A stretch of 64,000 bases of DNA from Paralithodes platypus. Taxonomy: Eukaryota > Arthropoda > Malacostraca > Decapoda > Lithodidae. The notes under the pieces were generated by a model, which was not told where the DNA came from, did not search any database, and saw only the letters and a program-made list of their open reading frames with translations. Both the position numbers and the translations under genes were made by a program. This document shows positions 23,301 through 35,386 of the stretch, piece by piece. Position 1 is the first letter of the stretch, and the number at the start of each line of letters is the position of its first letter. The DNA is taken from contig CM064480.1 of assembly GCA_032716605.1 (NCBI GenBank), forward strand, positions 25,472,129 through 25,536,128. The letters are read 5' to 3'.

Positions 23301-25017
23301 CATAAAAAGTCTAAGCCTATCTTAATCTCTAATCCGGCTTCCTAGAAGCCCTCATAGATCGCCGTCTTGAAGGCCGTGATACCCTATTGTATCAATCAAT
23401 TGTTTGGCAAATTATCTCGAATCGCAAATCCGTTAATATAACCACCGAAGGTACAACCGCCGGGTTGTATATGCAATGTCAAACCAATTATACCTGCCCC
23501 AGACCTCTTTGTAAAAAGGTCGCCGGGAGGTAAAGACCAAACAAACAGACAGCATTGTTTCAATGGCTTTGAAAAGCAGAGAAAACCAAGGCCAACAGGT
23601 GTCAGCCTGATCACCTAGAAAACTGTATGGAGCCCCCCTCGACGGGAATAACCCAGGAAGCCTGATCCCAGGCTCGACCATAGAAAACGCAGTTTCTGAT
23701 GAGCCCTCAAGCGACCAAACTCGTCGGGGTAACTTACCTATTTTAGCCATCCTGACTAAAACTCGGTAAACAAAAACGGTGTACTCGGAGCAACGAGAAA
23801 AACGCCGGAAAGGTAACCCACACTAAACTATACATTACAGGAGGGCGTAATGCATAAAGCAATGAATAACACAGGAAGCCCGATCCCAGGCTCGACCACA
23901 GAAAACGCAGTTTCTTATGAGCCCTCAAGCGACCAAACTCGTCGGGGTAACTTACCTATTTTGAGCCATCCTGACTAAAACTCGGTAAACAAAAACGGTG
24001 TTCGCGGAGCAACGAGAGAAAAAACGCCGGAAAGGTAACTCACACCAAACGAGACATTTTAACACAATTTAGACAAAGGGTGTGCGCAAAAATAGGGATA
24101 CCTGAACAGGAGGGCGTAATGCATAAAGCAAAAACCGGGGCAAAGGTAGCCATGACAGAGACTGGTGGGATACTTACTCCAGGTTCTGCATAGACCCGCC
24201 GGGACCCAGCTCTGTAAAAAAAGAAAATTTCCAGGAATTAATGCTCATAAGGTTAAACCAAACATGTTCGTACACAAGTGTTAAATAACCCGCCGGGTAA
24301 CGAGACGTAATACTCAACGACTACAGCTCGCTACGCGGTGGGGTTTCCTAAGTAAAAGATTTCAGAATATCTTAATTCGTCCAAAAGATTTATGAATACC
24401 CTCTGACATAATATATAAAGACCAGCATGGCGTTTATAACTGATTAAGTCTTTCCGGTGGTGTTTGTTTCAAGATTCAATTTTGGAAAAAAAAAATCTAA
24501 AAAAGACGCCGGCCCCCGAATTATCTCGTAGATCAAAAACTGGGAAGCCTGACAAATATACGAGATCTAACTTCTCCCGAAGTATCTTTTTAGATCGCCG
24601 TATGTTGAAGGCGGCGATACAAAACGTATCCCTCAATTGTCTGGTTAACTAACTGAATTGTAAAGTCGTTATTCCCATCCCTCCAAGGAGCACCCGCCGG
24701 GTGTGAATATTAGTTTAAAAAACGTTAACCCCAATTGTGCCCTAAAGCGCCGTATGTTGAAGGAGGCGATACACAATGCATCCCTCAATTGTCTGGTCAA
24801 CTAAACTGAATTTTGCAAATTCGGGCATCCCACCCTTCCAGGTTGCACCCGCCGGGTGATTTAAAGTTTAAAAGTTAACCCCAATTGTTCCTAACCCCAC
24901 TTCTTTGGAAAAGATCACCGGGGAGGAAATACAAATATCGCGAATTGCAAATCAGTTAATATAACCACCCAAAGGTACAACCGCCGGGTTTTATATGCAA
25001 TGTCAAACCAATTCCAT
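20387..25017 (-). repeat. DIRS-II expanded leader, tandem units of about 1.95 kb
   Basis: Non-coding repeat array. A roughly 420-bp block at 20761 recurs at 21181, 23131 and (after the LINE) about 28230. A larger block covering 21181-23130 repeats at 23131-25017 with an offset of 1950 bp (for example gtcggggtaacttacc at 21991 and 23941). Removing the LINE, the next unit starts at the same spacing, about 1954 bp. Each unit carries accCGCCGGGt motifs, remnants of the gag start (gcataaagca... on this strand) and short ORFs beginning MAKIGKLPRR. Confidence 0.8.
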
Positions 25018-25145
25018 AAAACACTACTCTTCCCACTACATATCATACATGTAACACCATACACCTTACCAATAAATATGGCAGTACAATTGTTAAGAGC
25101 AAACCTGGTGGTCCCTCGGATATCCACCCCGGCAGGGTTGGGTCA

Positions 25146-25833
25146 TTGACACAGGGCCCTCCCGGTCGTCATCATGCGACTGTGTCAAGAGCATTGCAAC
25201 GTCCCAAAGCTGCTCGTCGGTGCAGCTTTTTCTTTAGCAATATAAGGGGACTTCACTCTAGCATCAATTCTGTACACCAATTTCTTCAAGCAGAATCACC
25301 TACTCTCCTTTTTTTGACAGAGACTCAAGTAACATCCACATCTGACACGTCTAGATTTAATTTTCCAGGTTATCAACTGCTCCAAAATTTCAGACCTAAA
25401 GGAGGTGTATGTTGCTTCGCAAAATCTGAAATTGCCCTGGAGGAGGTTACTAGTTTCAATTGTCCCTATTTTGATTATTCTATATACAAATTAATTTCTG
25501 CTGGTAAATTTAAATACATATGTTGCATCTACCGTTCCCCAAATACTCCTCCAGAGCAAAGTCTTTTTTATTCTCTGTCCTCACAACTCAGTGTCCTCAA
25601 CTTAAATGCTTCTTCTGAAATCACTGCGTTGGGTGATTTTAATGTCCATAATGTTGAATGGCTCACTCATTCAGCCAGGACTGATGATGCTGGTCTGAAT
25701 GTGAGCTATTTGCAGACTCATTTAATCTCACTCAACTAGTCAACCAACCCACCCGTGTACCAGATAATCCTAATCATAATTCCCACCTACTGGACTTATT
25801 TTTAACAACAATTCAGAAAATTATGATGTTACA
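25146..25833 (+). pseudogene. LINE endonuclease domain (25-28 kb element)
   Basis: AP-endonuclease-like: SNIRGLHSS, LFLTETQV, the GGVCCFAKSE block, CIYRSPN and ALGDFNVHN are visible in one frame to 25739; the domain then continues in another frame (LVNQPTRVP-like, SSDHYLI). The active-site Asn, Glu, Asp and SDH residues are present but the reading frame is broken at about 25735. The N-terminus is short with no ORF1 upstream, so either ORF1 is absent or the copy is slightly 5' truncated. Confidence 0.75.
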
Positions 25834-26551
25834 GTGAGGTCCCCGCTTGGATCTTCTGATCACTATCTGATACAGGCCACCTGTCTATCACCTACCACAC
25901 CTTCCCACTCTGAACCTGTTTTGGTGACTAAATGGCATTACGCTAGGGCAGACTGGGAGGGTCTTCAAGGTTTCTTATTGATATTCCCTGGACCTCTTTC
26001 TTTTCTAATGATGCACACTCCACCTTGAGCCACATACAAGATTTTGTAAAAATTGGAATGGAAACTTTTATTCCTCATAAAAAAAGTACAGTAAAAGATC
26101 TAATTCACCTAAATGGTTTGACCATAATTGTGCTAGAGTAACTGAACAAAAAGCAATAGCCTACAATGCATACACAAGATCAAACACTCATGAAGCCTTT
26201 AATTACTTTAGAAACATCAGAAATCATGCCAAAACTGTATTAAACCTAACTAAATCAAACTTTATCCACAAGCAGGCAAATAAACTTCTAAATTATCCAA
26301 ATGATAACAAAATATTTTGGTCTACTCTTAACTCATTTAAATCCAACTTCACTACTGCTTCATCCATTCCACCATTAAAATCTCCGACTGGCAATCTTGT
26401 AAGTGACCCACGAGGTAAAGCTAACCTTCTTGCGGATATTTTCTCCACCAACTCAACCTTAGATGAAATAAATCAAGATGTCCCTGTACTTAATTTTAAT
26501 TCGCCTGAAATTCCCTCACTTAAGATCCACACCAGACATGTCAAAACTATT

Positions 26552-28079
26552 TTGCAGAATCTCTCAGTAGATAAGGCTCCTGGTCCAGATGAAATTCCTC
26601 CAATAGTACTTAAGAATTGCTCCTTGGTGCTCGCTCCTGTATTGGCAAAATTGTTCCGTCTGTGTACTCATACCTCATGCTTCCCAGTACCCTGGAAAGA
26701 AGCAAACATCCATCCAGTTCCTAAAAAAAGGTGCCTCTTCAGATCCATCAAACTACAGACCAATAGCTATAACTTCCCACTACTTGGTAAAGTCTTTGAA
26801 ATTATATTAAATAATCACATAATTAAGCATCTTGAGAATAATAAATTAATCAGTGATAGGCAATATGGTTTTAGACGATGTCGATCAACTGCAGACATGC
26901 TTTGCCTTCTTATGCAATCAAATCAACCAAGCTAAAGACCCAACATGGTGAAAACACATACAATAGCACTGGATATATCAAGGCAATTTGATAGAGTCTG
27001 GCATCAATCCTTATTGTCGAAGATGTCACACTACGGCCTTGCATCATTAGTTCCACTAATTTCTTCTTATCTTCACAACAGAAAAATACGTGTAATGGTA
27101 GATGGCCTTTATTCTCAATTTCACTCAATAAATGCTGGTGTTCCCCAGGGATCAGTTTTGGCCCCAATTCTGTTCCTCATTCATATCAATGATCTCATAT
27201 CTACCACTCATAATCCAATACATTCCTACGCAGATGACTCAACATTCCACAGTTCCTTCACATTTACCAATTCTTTCACCCAACCCGATCTTTTAAATTC
27301 AAAAAAAAAAACTGCAAATTCTCTGGAACAGGACCTTTCTAGAATTAATGGATGGGGACAAAAGAATCTAGTTTCCTTTAATGCACCGAAGACCAAAATA
27401 CATTCAATTTTCTAACCGACAGAATCTCACGGACTCCCATATATTTTTTAATGATGTAAATATTCCCACTTCCCCTAGTATTGACATTCTCGGTTTAACA
27501 TTAACTACTAACTTGAGCTGGACACATTATGTTAGAAGCATTGCTAAGAATGCATCTAAAAAACTGGGACTCCTGTACAGAGTTCGAGAATTCTTCACTG
27601 ACGAGCAGTTGGCCGTGATATATAAAAGTCATGTGCGTTCTCAGATGGATTACTGTTCACCTCTGTGGGGTGGAAGTGGAGTGGTTGCATTGAGGCAGTT
27701 GGACAAAATTCAAAATAAAGCTATTAGATTAATCAATAACCCTGCAATCACACAGGACCTTCCTACATTATCCATACAAAGAAACGTTGCATTCCTTGCA
27801 TTATTCTACAGATATTTTCACAGCAATTGTTCCGAGGAACTTGCTTCAATTGTGCCGCCTCTCCACATCTTTCCCCGTAGAACTAGGGCAGCTGAGAGCG
27901 CCCATGAATTTACACTTTCTCCTCCACAATGCAGAACTTTTGCTTATCAGAATTCATTTATCCCAGAGCTACTACTCTTTGGAATTCACTTCCCTCGAAT
28001 TGCTTTCCACAAACTTACAATCTACAAATGTTTAAAATCCAGTTGTTACAAACATTTTATGAATGGAGGATGCCTTTAG
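26552..28079 (+). pseudogene. LINE reverse transcriptase (25-28 kb element), three frames
   Basis: Pieces 26552-26935, 26945-27415 and 27381-28079 follow one another in RT order: VDKAPGPDEIPP, DRQYGFRRCRST; DISRQFDRVWH, GVPQGSVLAPILFLIHIND, HSYADDSTFH; then the thumb and connection with SQMDYCSPLWGG and a C-terminal block. The catalytic ADD is intact. A stop near 26933 and a frameshift near 27400 (next to an A homopolymer at 27300) disrupt it. The region 25834-26551 between endonuclease and RT has no long frame. Confidence 0.82.
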
Positions 28080-28161
28080 GCACATGGACCTTTTTGTTTT
28101 ATCTGTGTTTTTCCTTCCTCCGTTCAGTGTCTCTTAAAAAAAATAAGTAAAAAAAAAAAAA

Positions 28162-29079
28162 TGTACCTGCCCCAGACCTCTTCGTAAAAAAGGTCGCCGG
28201 GAGGGAAAGACCTAAACAAACAAATGGCATTGTTTCAATGGCTTATTAAAGATTTCAGCATATCTTTTACCTGTCCAAAAGAATTAAGCATAACTACTTA
28301 ATCCTCATACAGATGAAGCATAGCATATCTTTATTAAAGATGAAGTCTTTCAAGTATCCCTTTACACTTGAAACACATTAAGAGTCAGGCATCTTTTTAT
28401 CCCATAAAAAGTCTAAGCCTATCTGAATCTCTAGTCCGGCTTCTCCCAGAACCACTCACAGATGGCCGTCTTGCAGGGCGTGCTACGCTATTGTATCAAT
28501 CAATTGTTTGGCAAATTATCTCGAATCGCAAATCCGTTAATATAACCCCGAAGGTACAACCGCCGGGTTGTATATGCATGTCAAACCAATTATACTTGCC
28601 CCAGACCTCTTTGTAAAAAGGTCGCCGGGAGGTAAAGACCAAACAAACAGACAGCATTGTTTCAATGGCTTTGAAAAGCAGAGAAAACCAAGTCCAACAG
28701 GCGGTCAGGCTGATCACTAGAAAACTGTGTGGATCCCCCTCGACGGGAATAACCCAGGAAGCCTGATCCCAGGCTCGACCATAGAAAACGTAGTTTCTGA
28801 TGAGCCCTCAAGGACCAAACTCGTCGGGGTAACTTACTATTTTAGCCATCCTGACTAAAACTCGGTAAACAAAAACGGTGTTCTCGGAGCAACGAGAAAA
28901 ACGCCGGAAAGGTAACCCACACTAAACTATACATTACAGGAGGGGGTAATGCATAAAGCAATGAATAAACACAGGAAGCCTGATCCCCAGGCTCGACCAC
29001 GAGAAAACCGCAGTTTCTTATGAGCCCTCCACGCGACCAAACTCGTCGGTGGTAACTTACCTGATTTTGAGCCTCCTGA
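28162..29079 (-). repeat. continuation of DIRS-II leader array after the LINE
   Basis: Resumes the 1.95-kb unit phase, matching 23065-23990 with more substitutions and small indels, and ends at the N gap. The higher mismatch rate towards 29079 may be real or poor read quality next to the gap. Confidence 0.75.
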
Positions 29080-29179
29080 NNNNNNNNNNNNNNNNNNNNN
29101 NNNNNNNNNNNNNNNNNNNNNNNNNNNNNNNNNNNNNNNNNNNNNNNNNNNNNNNNNNNNNNNNNNNNNNNNNNNNNNN
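29080..29179. other. assembly gap, 100 Ns
   Basis: Exactly 100 N, the conventional size for a gap of unknown length. It falls inside a tandem repeat array, so the assembly is probably collapsed here and the right end of DIRS-II is missing. Confidence 0.95.
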
Positions 29180-31605
29180 TGCTTAACCCTGCGGGCTTCG
29201 GCCTGTCTGAACTGGTTTGGCTCGGTCACCTGGTCCTTTCGTTCGTGTGGGCCTTTCTTCGGGGTGTTTCTGTGTGGTGTTCGCTCGTGGCTTCTTCTGT
29301 GGTGGGCTTCTCGTTCTGGGTGCATTTTAAATAATAATGCACTGTTGGGAGTTTGTCTTCTTGGAATCTCGATGCGCTGTCGGTTTGAGGGTTTCTGCTT
29401 GCTGCTCCATGGCCAGTCCCCGCGTATATCTCACAGGCAACAAAAAGAAAAGGTGTCCGGTCGTGTGAAGAAGTTACAGTTGGGTTAATGGGCTTTGGTT
29501 CTTAAAGATGGTTCCGTAACTATGATGCTACAGTTGGTCACTCGCACAGTCGAACTAACGCAAGTATTCTAGGCATGTCGCTTTTTGTGCACAAATACCT
29601 TGACTATTCTGACCTTGAATATTAACCGATATAACATGAGTGAATTTCCGTTCATGGTACTCTTGAGCTAGGATTTTAAAATGTTATGTTTCAGGCAGGG
29701 CCGGATTAACAAAACATCGGACGATCGCAAGAGGAGTCGATCCCAGTAACTCTTATTGACAGTTCTTCGTAATCTTTTTAAGAGGGTCAAAGAACTTGGG
29801 CAGTGTTTAAAAACTTTTAGTCACAGATCCTGGTAGCGTGCCAAGGACAATTGGTTGGCTATGATCTATATATGCTAAGTGCTCCTGAGAGTATCTCGCA
29901 TAGACCTTTCTAACAACAAAAGAGGCGGGTGCCCAACCACCGAAATGGTTGAAATAGGGGAGCTATTCCCCCGCCAAAGGTGGCTGTTCCTAGGGCCTTT
30001 CCTACCCTGATGCTGTAGATGATTGGGTTCTAGCTATGTGGTGATGGGCTTAGTCTATCAGATTGAGGAACTGAGCGATTTCTTTCTGCCATACCCATAG
30101 CTATCTCTGAGTTGTTTCCTTTTACTGTATATATTTTCTAGATTTCAATTGACTCGGCGTCTCTTTCCGTGGATTTGACCTCCCAATCTACCAAGATTGG
30201 AAGCCAAAAGCGTCACATTTTTTCCTTTACCCCTCAACTTTCTCTTCATAATTGCTCTTAGGGGCACAGGGCCCTGGTTGGGGCTTTGGGTTTCCACGGC
30301 GTTTTCCGCACCCCTCGCTCATCTCCCCGCCATGGAGTGGCTTCGGTCACCCAGGCTTTATTGTGGTCGGCAGAGAGTGTTCTGTGGGGGTGCGGTGTTA
30401 TGTCCTTGGGCCTTGCGTCGGGGCCTTGGGGCTGTTCGGCCAGGCAGCTTGGGGAACAACAACAGACAACAACACAAAAGATCTTTCTGCTCCTAGATCT
30501 GCTGTGAGTTAAGTGCCAGCAAAATGTCCTAAAATAATCAGACATGTATTGAAAGGTAGGTGTTCCCTTCGTCTTTCAATATTTGTATTAGGCTTTTTTT
30601 TTTTCTTTACCGAGGAGAAACTAATATGTAAGTTACTATAAATCTCAAATTACCTAAGTTGCCCAGCCGGCAAGTAATCATATATACACGTATGTAAGCT
30701 CTAATCTGAGAGTGCAGTATGTAATGAATTAGAAAACGCCAAGTGGAAGAGGCCATACCAACAAGGAGTTTTTAATACAACTTACTGTATATTTATATAT
30801 ATGATATATGTAATTAAAGGTCTCTATTATTAACCGATGGGTGGCGTCACGATTAATAAGATCCTAAAAACAGGTTTTTAATTATATTGCTAAGGGCAAG
30901 GTGCATAGAAGCAGTTGAAGGAGGGCAGGAGAGTGATAGAGGAGTCCTTAACTCTCCATTGGGTGTCGGGTAGGCAACAACAAGGATCGACCCGGTGAGA
31001 ATAGTCCACCTACGTGCACACGTGGAGAACCTTGGAGGCCTGAGAAATATGTATGCTTATCCCACGACATGAGTAAGTCCTTTCTATCAGGGAGTTTTGT
31101 GTAGACTTTCTGTTTATAAAGACCAGTGGTGACTGTTCTACTTTACCCATTTCTAACAAGATTGTGTCGCCGTGAAATTTTAGGGCTTAGGAAGGAAAAG
31201 TATCGGTTAGGCGGTAAGAGGTGGAGAGTTAGTACTGTCTGGAGCTTGGCGGAGGTTGGAGGTGGAGAGAGCTCCTCACCCCGGTCTGTGCTCACCCCTC
31301 TGTGTTCGTGATTTGCTGTACTCCCGTTTTGTGAGTTAGGACAAGTAAGTGAGTGCACTGTTTGATGTCCTTTGAAGGGGGGATGAGACCGCATATGTAT
31401 CGTTATTGTGTATGTGTAATGAGCCCTAGTGTTGTTTGGGGCTCTAATGTATTTGGTGGGGTTAAAGTGTTGTGTAACGAACAATGATTCGTGTTCTTGA
31501 GTGCACACGTCGTCCGAGTGTTATCTGGCGATAATTATCTGAGCACGGTAGCTTGTCAATCAATGTTAGTTAAATGTCCGTGAAGTGGAGTTTGTGTGTC
31601 ACTCC
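29180..31605. other. unassigned sequence between gap and gypsy LTR
   Basis: I see no gene, tRNA-like box or terminal repeat. ORFs at 30197-30545 overlap in three frames with no recognisable protein. This stretch is continuous with 44947 onward once the gypsy element is removed. Confidence 0.5.
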
Positions 31606-33319
31606 TGTTACAATATTGGTAAACAATATTTTTAGCTAAATTATAGGTTTGACTCCTATAAGGAGATAAAGAAAACCTAAGATGTAGTATGGCCCCGTAA
31701 TCATTGACGAACATGCCTATTACATAAGGCATCCTCTTCAAACACTAATCCGCCGTAGTTTGAATCTCCCGCGCAGAGCATTTAAAAACTGAGGAGCCTT
31801 CATCATGAGCGCACGCGACCTCACTCATGGCTTCAGTCATTATGAATTGGGTTCTCACTACGAAAAAGCTTCGTAAAAAATAAAAAACAAAAAGAAAATA
31901 AGAATCACTATCCAATAAGCTTTCCATCATATCGTAGATGTACTTGTGTGGATCTTTGACCAGACGCTGATTCAGGCGCTATTCTTCCTTCACTGACATA
32001 TCAAGTAAACCAAAATCCTTAATACATCAACGAATGGGAAGGGGATGGTCGGGAGGGCCCCAGTCGTCAATGATTACGGGGCCACTACTAAATATTAGGT
32101 TTTCTTTATCTCCTTACAAGAGTCAAACCTATAATTTATTAGTGGCCCCTCCATCATTGACGAACATGCCTGATTTCTAAGACTGGAAGGGGACATTCGT
32201 AATCATATCATAACTCTAGAAAAGCAGATAATCAAACAACCACATAGTATTCTTACTTTTGTAAAAAGAGATATCCGGGTGCATAAACTTATACAGCCTA
32301 AATCTTCAAAAAGGGGTACAAGCAGGAGCGTGCTTCAAAGAAGCCTGCTTGAAAAAAGGGTTAACTCTGAGACTCTGTGCACAGATCTGCTAGTTAAGAA
32401 GGCACCCCACTTAAAGTAAGTGGTGAAAACTAAAAACTTATAAGTTTACATGTGCACATATAAACCCCATTAACTAGTGGATAATTCCTAAAAATATAAC
32501 CAAACATAAATGAATTCTTGTACATTCGTAGAAGTACTGAACTCGTGTACTTATGCAGAAGTAATTACTGCAAAAGTAAAAGTCGTAGTTGCCACTACCG
32601 AGATTTCTCAAAAATCTATTGCTTCACAGCCAAAGCTACTTACAACAAGAATTGGTCATAACACTACTATTGGCCTTTAGCACAATTTCCTGCAATGAAT
32701 ACTACAGAGAAATTTTATAATACAATGCCTACAACCAGTATCACAGCTCGTATGTTCTGAACACATACTCCGGAGGGGTCCTAGGGTGTCCTATGTCACA
32801 CTGACTGCACCCTCCTCGGAGAGACACGTCCGGGCCGGCTGACCGCAGAGCAGAGAGGAAGCGGACGCCTGAACTCAGCGTCTGGTCAAAGATCCACACA
32901 AGTACATCTACGATATGATGGAAAGCTTATTGGATAGTTATGTTTATTTAATTTTTGTTTTTTATTTTTTACGAAGTTTTTTCGTAGTGAGAACCCAATT
33001 CATGACTGAAGGCATGAGTTTAGGTCGCGTGCGCTCATGATGAAGGCTCCTCAGATTTTAAATGCTCTGCGCGGTAGATTCAAACTACGGCGGATTAGTG
33101 TTTGAAGAGGATGCCTTATGTAATAGGCATGTTCGTCAATGATGGAGGGGCCACTAATAAATATATAATCTACAGGCGAGCCGATATCAAGGCAGGGCTT
33201 CCTAAACCTTCCCTGACGACAAGGCTCTTTGTTGTTATGTAACCAGCCACACCCAATACATGTAGAACTCATATCCAATGTGTCTCATTATGAACCCGAT
33301 ATATATACCCATATCAACA
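31606..33319 (+). repeat. gypsy 5' LTR, split by mini-DIRS
   Basis: LTR parts are 31606-31641 and 33162-33319. Compared with the 3' LTR it carries about 28 extra bases (around 33213-33240). Confidence 0.85.
31642..33162 (-). mobile_element. mini-DIRS: non-autonomous element with ITRs and ICR, no ORFs
   Basis: 1.52 kb. Left terminal repeat 31642-32005, ICR 32065-32170, 3' UTR to about 32815, then directly the opposite terminal repeat (32850-33162). All leader, gag, RT and YR sequence is absent. The 3' UTR closely matches DIRS-II (18381-19020). It sits inside the gypsy 5' LTR between gctaaa and atataatc, which are contiguous in the 3' LTR at 44809-44820. Confidence 0.88.
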
Positions 33320-33333
33320 TGGTGGCAGCTGGG
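33320..33333 (+). promoter_or_regulatory. gypsy primer-binding site
   Basis: tggtggcagctggg directly follows the LTR end. The tRNA primer is not identified here; two other LTR families in the window have nearly the same PBS. Confidence 0.65.
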
Positions 33334-33428
33334 AAAGCAGTGTACGTGTGAATGAAGTACTGCTGACCAAGTTCTACAGCTGAACAAGTGAGTAATCCTT
33401 GGATTTAACCTCAAAAAGTCGAAAGATA

Positions 33429-34405
33429 TGAGTGACGTCATGGCGTCCACTTCACTGTCGTCACAGCCTTTGTTCGTTTGCAAGTCTGAGATTGAGGAAG
33501 CAGTGGCGTGGAGGCGTTACAAGAAGAAACTCGATCTTTACATCATTGGCAACGGTCTGAAGGGTAAGTAAGAGTGATGATATTAAAATAGCGAAATTGT
33601 TGACTGGAGGTGACATTTTGCTAGATATCTACGATTCTTTGGCATAGAAGATGAATCTGCCCTGACTTATGCAACATTAACCCTTAACTGGCGGTGCCCG
33701 GCTATAGTCGAGTGAAATAAATGTGGCCTATGTGGCGGGGCCCGGCTATAGTCGCATGCAATTTTGAGCACGTAATGTGCTCTGAGAGAGAGCGGAGCGG
33801 TGGGAGGAGCGTAGGTTGCCTCATGACCGCTCGCCACGGTGGCCGTGGAGCTACTGAGATGTACTCCACCCTACTCCACCCTCTCTCACTCGCTACACAC
33901 GTAATAATGTAACGAAATGACCGTATTTTATCGATTTTGCCCTTCGGTTGCACGATCGTTGCAAGACAACCAGTGATCGTAGAAGGATGGTTCAGGTGTC
34001 ATTGGAAAGCTCAATTTACGCCCTTTCAGGGATACATACTTGTATTACGCTCTGGCTCTTGTTTATGCATGAAAAAGAGCACGGAAACAACCCCATTTAT
34101 GGTAAAAAAAAAACCCGCTGGGCGGCACGGTGAAATATACTCCACCACCCGCTCTTAAGGTGTTAATTGGGAAATTTGACAAGCATTTTTCACCAAGAGA
34201 TGAGCAGCTGATGGCGAGGTACAACTTTCATGATAGCATGCAAAGGAAAGATGAATCCTTGGAATCTTTTATCACTAGGCTGAAGACTTTGGTAAGACAC
34301 TGTGGATATGGAGAACTTCAAGATGAACTTCTGAGGGATAAAATTGTTTTTGGTTGCCAAGAGAATACACAATTCGGGAAAAATTCTTTAGGGAGGATAG
34401 CCTAA
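33429..34405 (+). pseudogene. gypsy gag, capsid part, with MITE insertion
   Basis: Met 33429 opens a gag-like N-terminus (YKKKLDLYIIGNGLKG) that breaks at 33567. Matching sequence continues in other frames to 33676, is interrupted by the 33677-34166 MITE and resumes with LESFITRLKTL and CGYGELQDELLRDKIVFG, typical of gypsy capsid. The two flanks of the MITE join in phase if one TTAA is counted. Small indels before and after make gag non-functional independently of the MITE. Confidence 0.78.
33677..34166. mobile_element. piggyBac-like MITE with TTAA target duplication
   Basis: 490 bp, both ends TTAA. Left end ttaacccttaactggcgg and the complement of the right end ttaacaccttaagagcgg form an imperfect terminal inverted repeat. 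No coding frame is supported. TTAA target choice is characteristic of the piggyBac superfamily. The host gag frame is unbroken across the site once the insert and one TTAA are discounted, so the boundaries are exact. Confidence 0.82.
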
Positions 34406-35355
34406 CCATAGATGTTGTACTTAAGATGTGTACTGCCTATGAAACTTCAAGGAGATCAATGATAGCATTTCGAAGTGACAAGCAGGAGTCTCTACACAAA
34501 CTCAGTGCAAAACCCAAGAAGAGTAATCCACAATCAACAAAGACTAAGCCTAACCTCAGGCAGTGCGACTTGTGTGGTCTAGCACATTATTGGGGTAAGA
34601 AGAACTGTCCTGCAACTGATGCCAAATGCCATAAATGCAAGAAAACGGGACACTATGCCAAGAAATGTCCAAGTAATGCAGCGACCGGCGAAGCAGCAAG
34701 AAGCGCAGCGACAGGAGGCAAAAAGAAGACATCGCGCAGAGTCCATACGGTAGAAGATGGAGACACAGAAGAAAGCGACGACTCAGAAGATAACTCAAGA
34801 GGACGGAAATACATCATGAACGTATCGACCGGATCCACAGGAAAACACATAATGGCTAATCTCATGGTCAACGGTAATAAAGTGAAGTTCCAGATCGACA
34901 GCGGGGCAAGTGTGAATGTCATTCCAAGTCATCTGGTACCGGACTCAGAGCTACAGCCGTGTGAGTCAACTCTTCAAATGTGGAACTCTACTACAATTCA
35001 GCCGTTGGGAAAGTGTAGGATTGATGTCCGCAACTGCAAGCAACCACAAAGGTACTATTCTGTTGAGTTTGTTGTTGTAAAACAGGTTGTTACACCAATT
35101 CTTGGTAAGCGAGCGTCTGAGAAAATGGGATTCATCACAGTTAACTATGAAAACATCTGTGCAATGAATGACATTCTAACAGACTATGAAGACGTATTTG
35201 CTGATGAAGTTGGCAAGATACCAGGAAATGTTCATCTAACAGTGGATGAGTCGGTGAAACCTATTGCAATTCCTTCATGTAGAGTACCATTGAGCATCAA
35301 GTCGAAGGTTACAGAGAAATTGGAGCAGTTGGAGCGGGGAAAATTTCATTACTAA
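34354..35355 (+). CDS. gypsy nucleocapsid and protease region
   Basis: Two zinc knuckles: CDLCGLAHYWGKKNC (variant spacing) and CHKCKKTGHYAKKC (CX2CX4HX4C). After a charged linker comes a retroviral-type aspartic protease with FQIDSGASVNVIP (catalytic DSGA) and a second strand ending near LGKRASEKMGF. Nucleocapsid binds element RNA and the protease processes the polyprotein. The frame stops at 35355 by an indel; the RT leader (ITKVDEPTEW-like) continues in the next frame. The ORF start is arbitrary because upstream gag is frameshifted. Confidence 0.85.
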   Translation: MPREYTIREKFFREDSLTIDVVLKMCTAYETSRRSMIAFRSDKQESLHKLSAKPKKSNPQSTKTKPNLRQCDLCGLAHYWGKKNCPATDAKCHKCKKTGHYAKKCPSNAATGEAARSAATGGKKKTSRRVHTVEDGDTEESDDSEDNSRGRKYIMNVSTGSTGKHIMANLMVNGNKVKFQIDSGASVNVIPSHLVPDSELQPCESTLQMWNSTTIQPLGKCRIDVRNCKQPQRYYSVEFVVVKQVVTPILGKRASEKMGFITVNYENICAMNDILTDYEDVFADEVGKIPGNVHLTVDESVKPIAIPSCRVPLSIKSKVTEKLEQLERGKFHY

Positions 35356-35386
35356 GGTCGACGAGCCTACAGAATGGGTAAGTCGA

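Larger units (their letters stand above)
25018..28161 (+). mobile_element. APE-type LINE inserted in the DIRS-II leader
   Basis: Nearly full-length ORF2-type LINE ending in an A-tail (28138-28161). Leader sequence stops at tcaaaccaatt and resumes at tgtacctgcccc, exactly contiguous with the uninterrupted copy at 23050-23070, so both junctions are precise to about 1 bp and any target duplication is very short. A 3'-part copy of the same family lies at 36862-37502. Confidence 0.85.
17851..29079 (-). mobile_element. DIRS-II: RT-less DIRS derivative running into an assembly gap
   Basis: The left terminal repeat (17851-18215), ICR (18275-18380) and a decayed YR (19081-20386) are all related to DIRS-I. 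RT and most of RNase H are absent: the sequence jumps from the RNase H C-terminus (near 20330) into leader-type repeats. The leader is expanded into a tandem array. A LINE is inserted at 25018-28161. The right terminal repeat is not seen before the N gap. Confidence 0.85.

Noticed and set aside
20761..25017. CRISPR-like array
   Set aside because: Repeats are long, variable and part of a DIRS leader in a eukaryotic genome; no spacer structure.
28927..29325. ORF spanning the N gap
   Set aside because: It is translated through 100 N and is an artefact.
30197..30545. Protein-coding gene in overlapping frames
   Set aside because: Several frames on both strands are open because of GC-rich composition; no recognisable protein.
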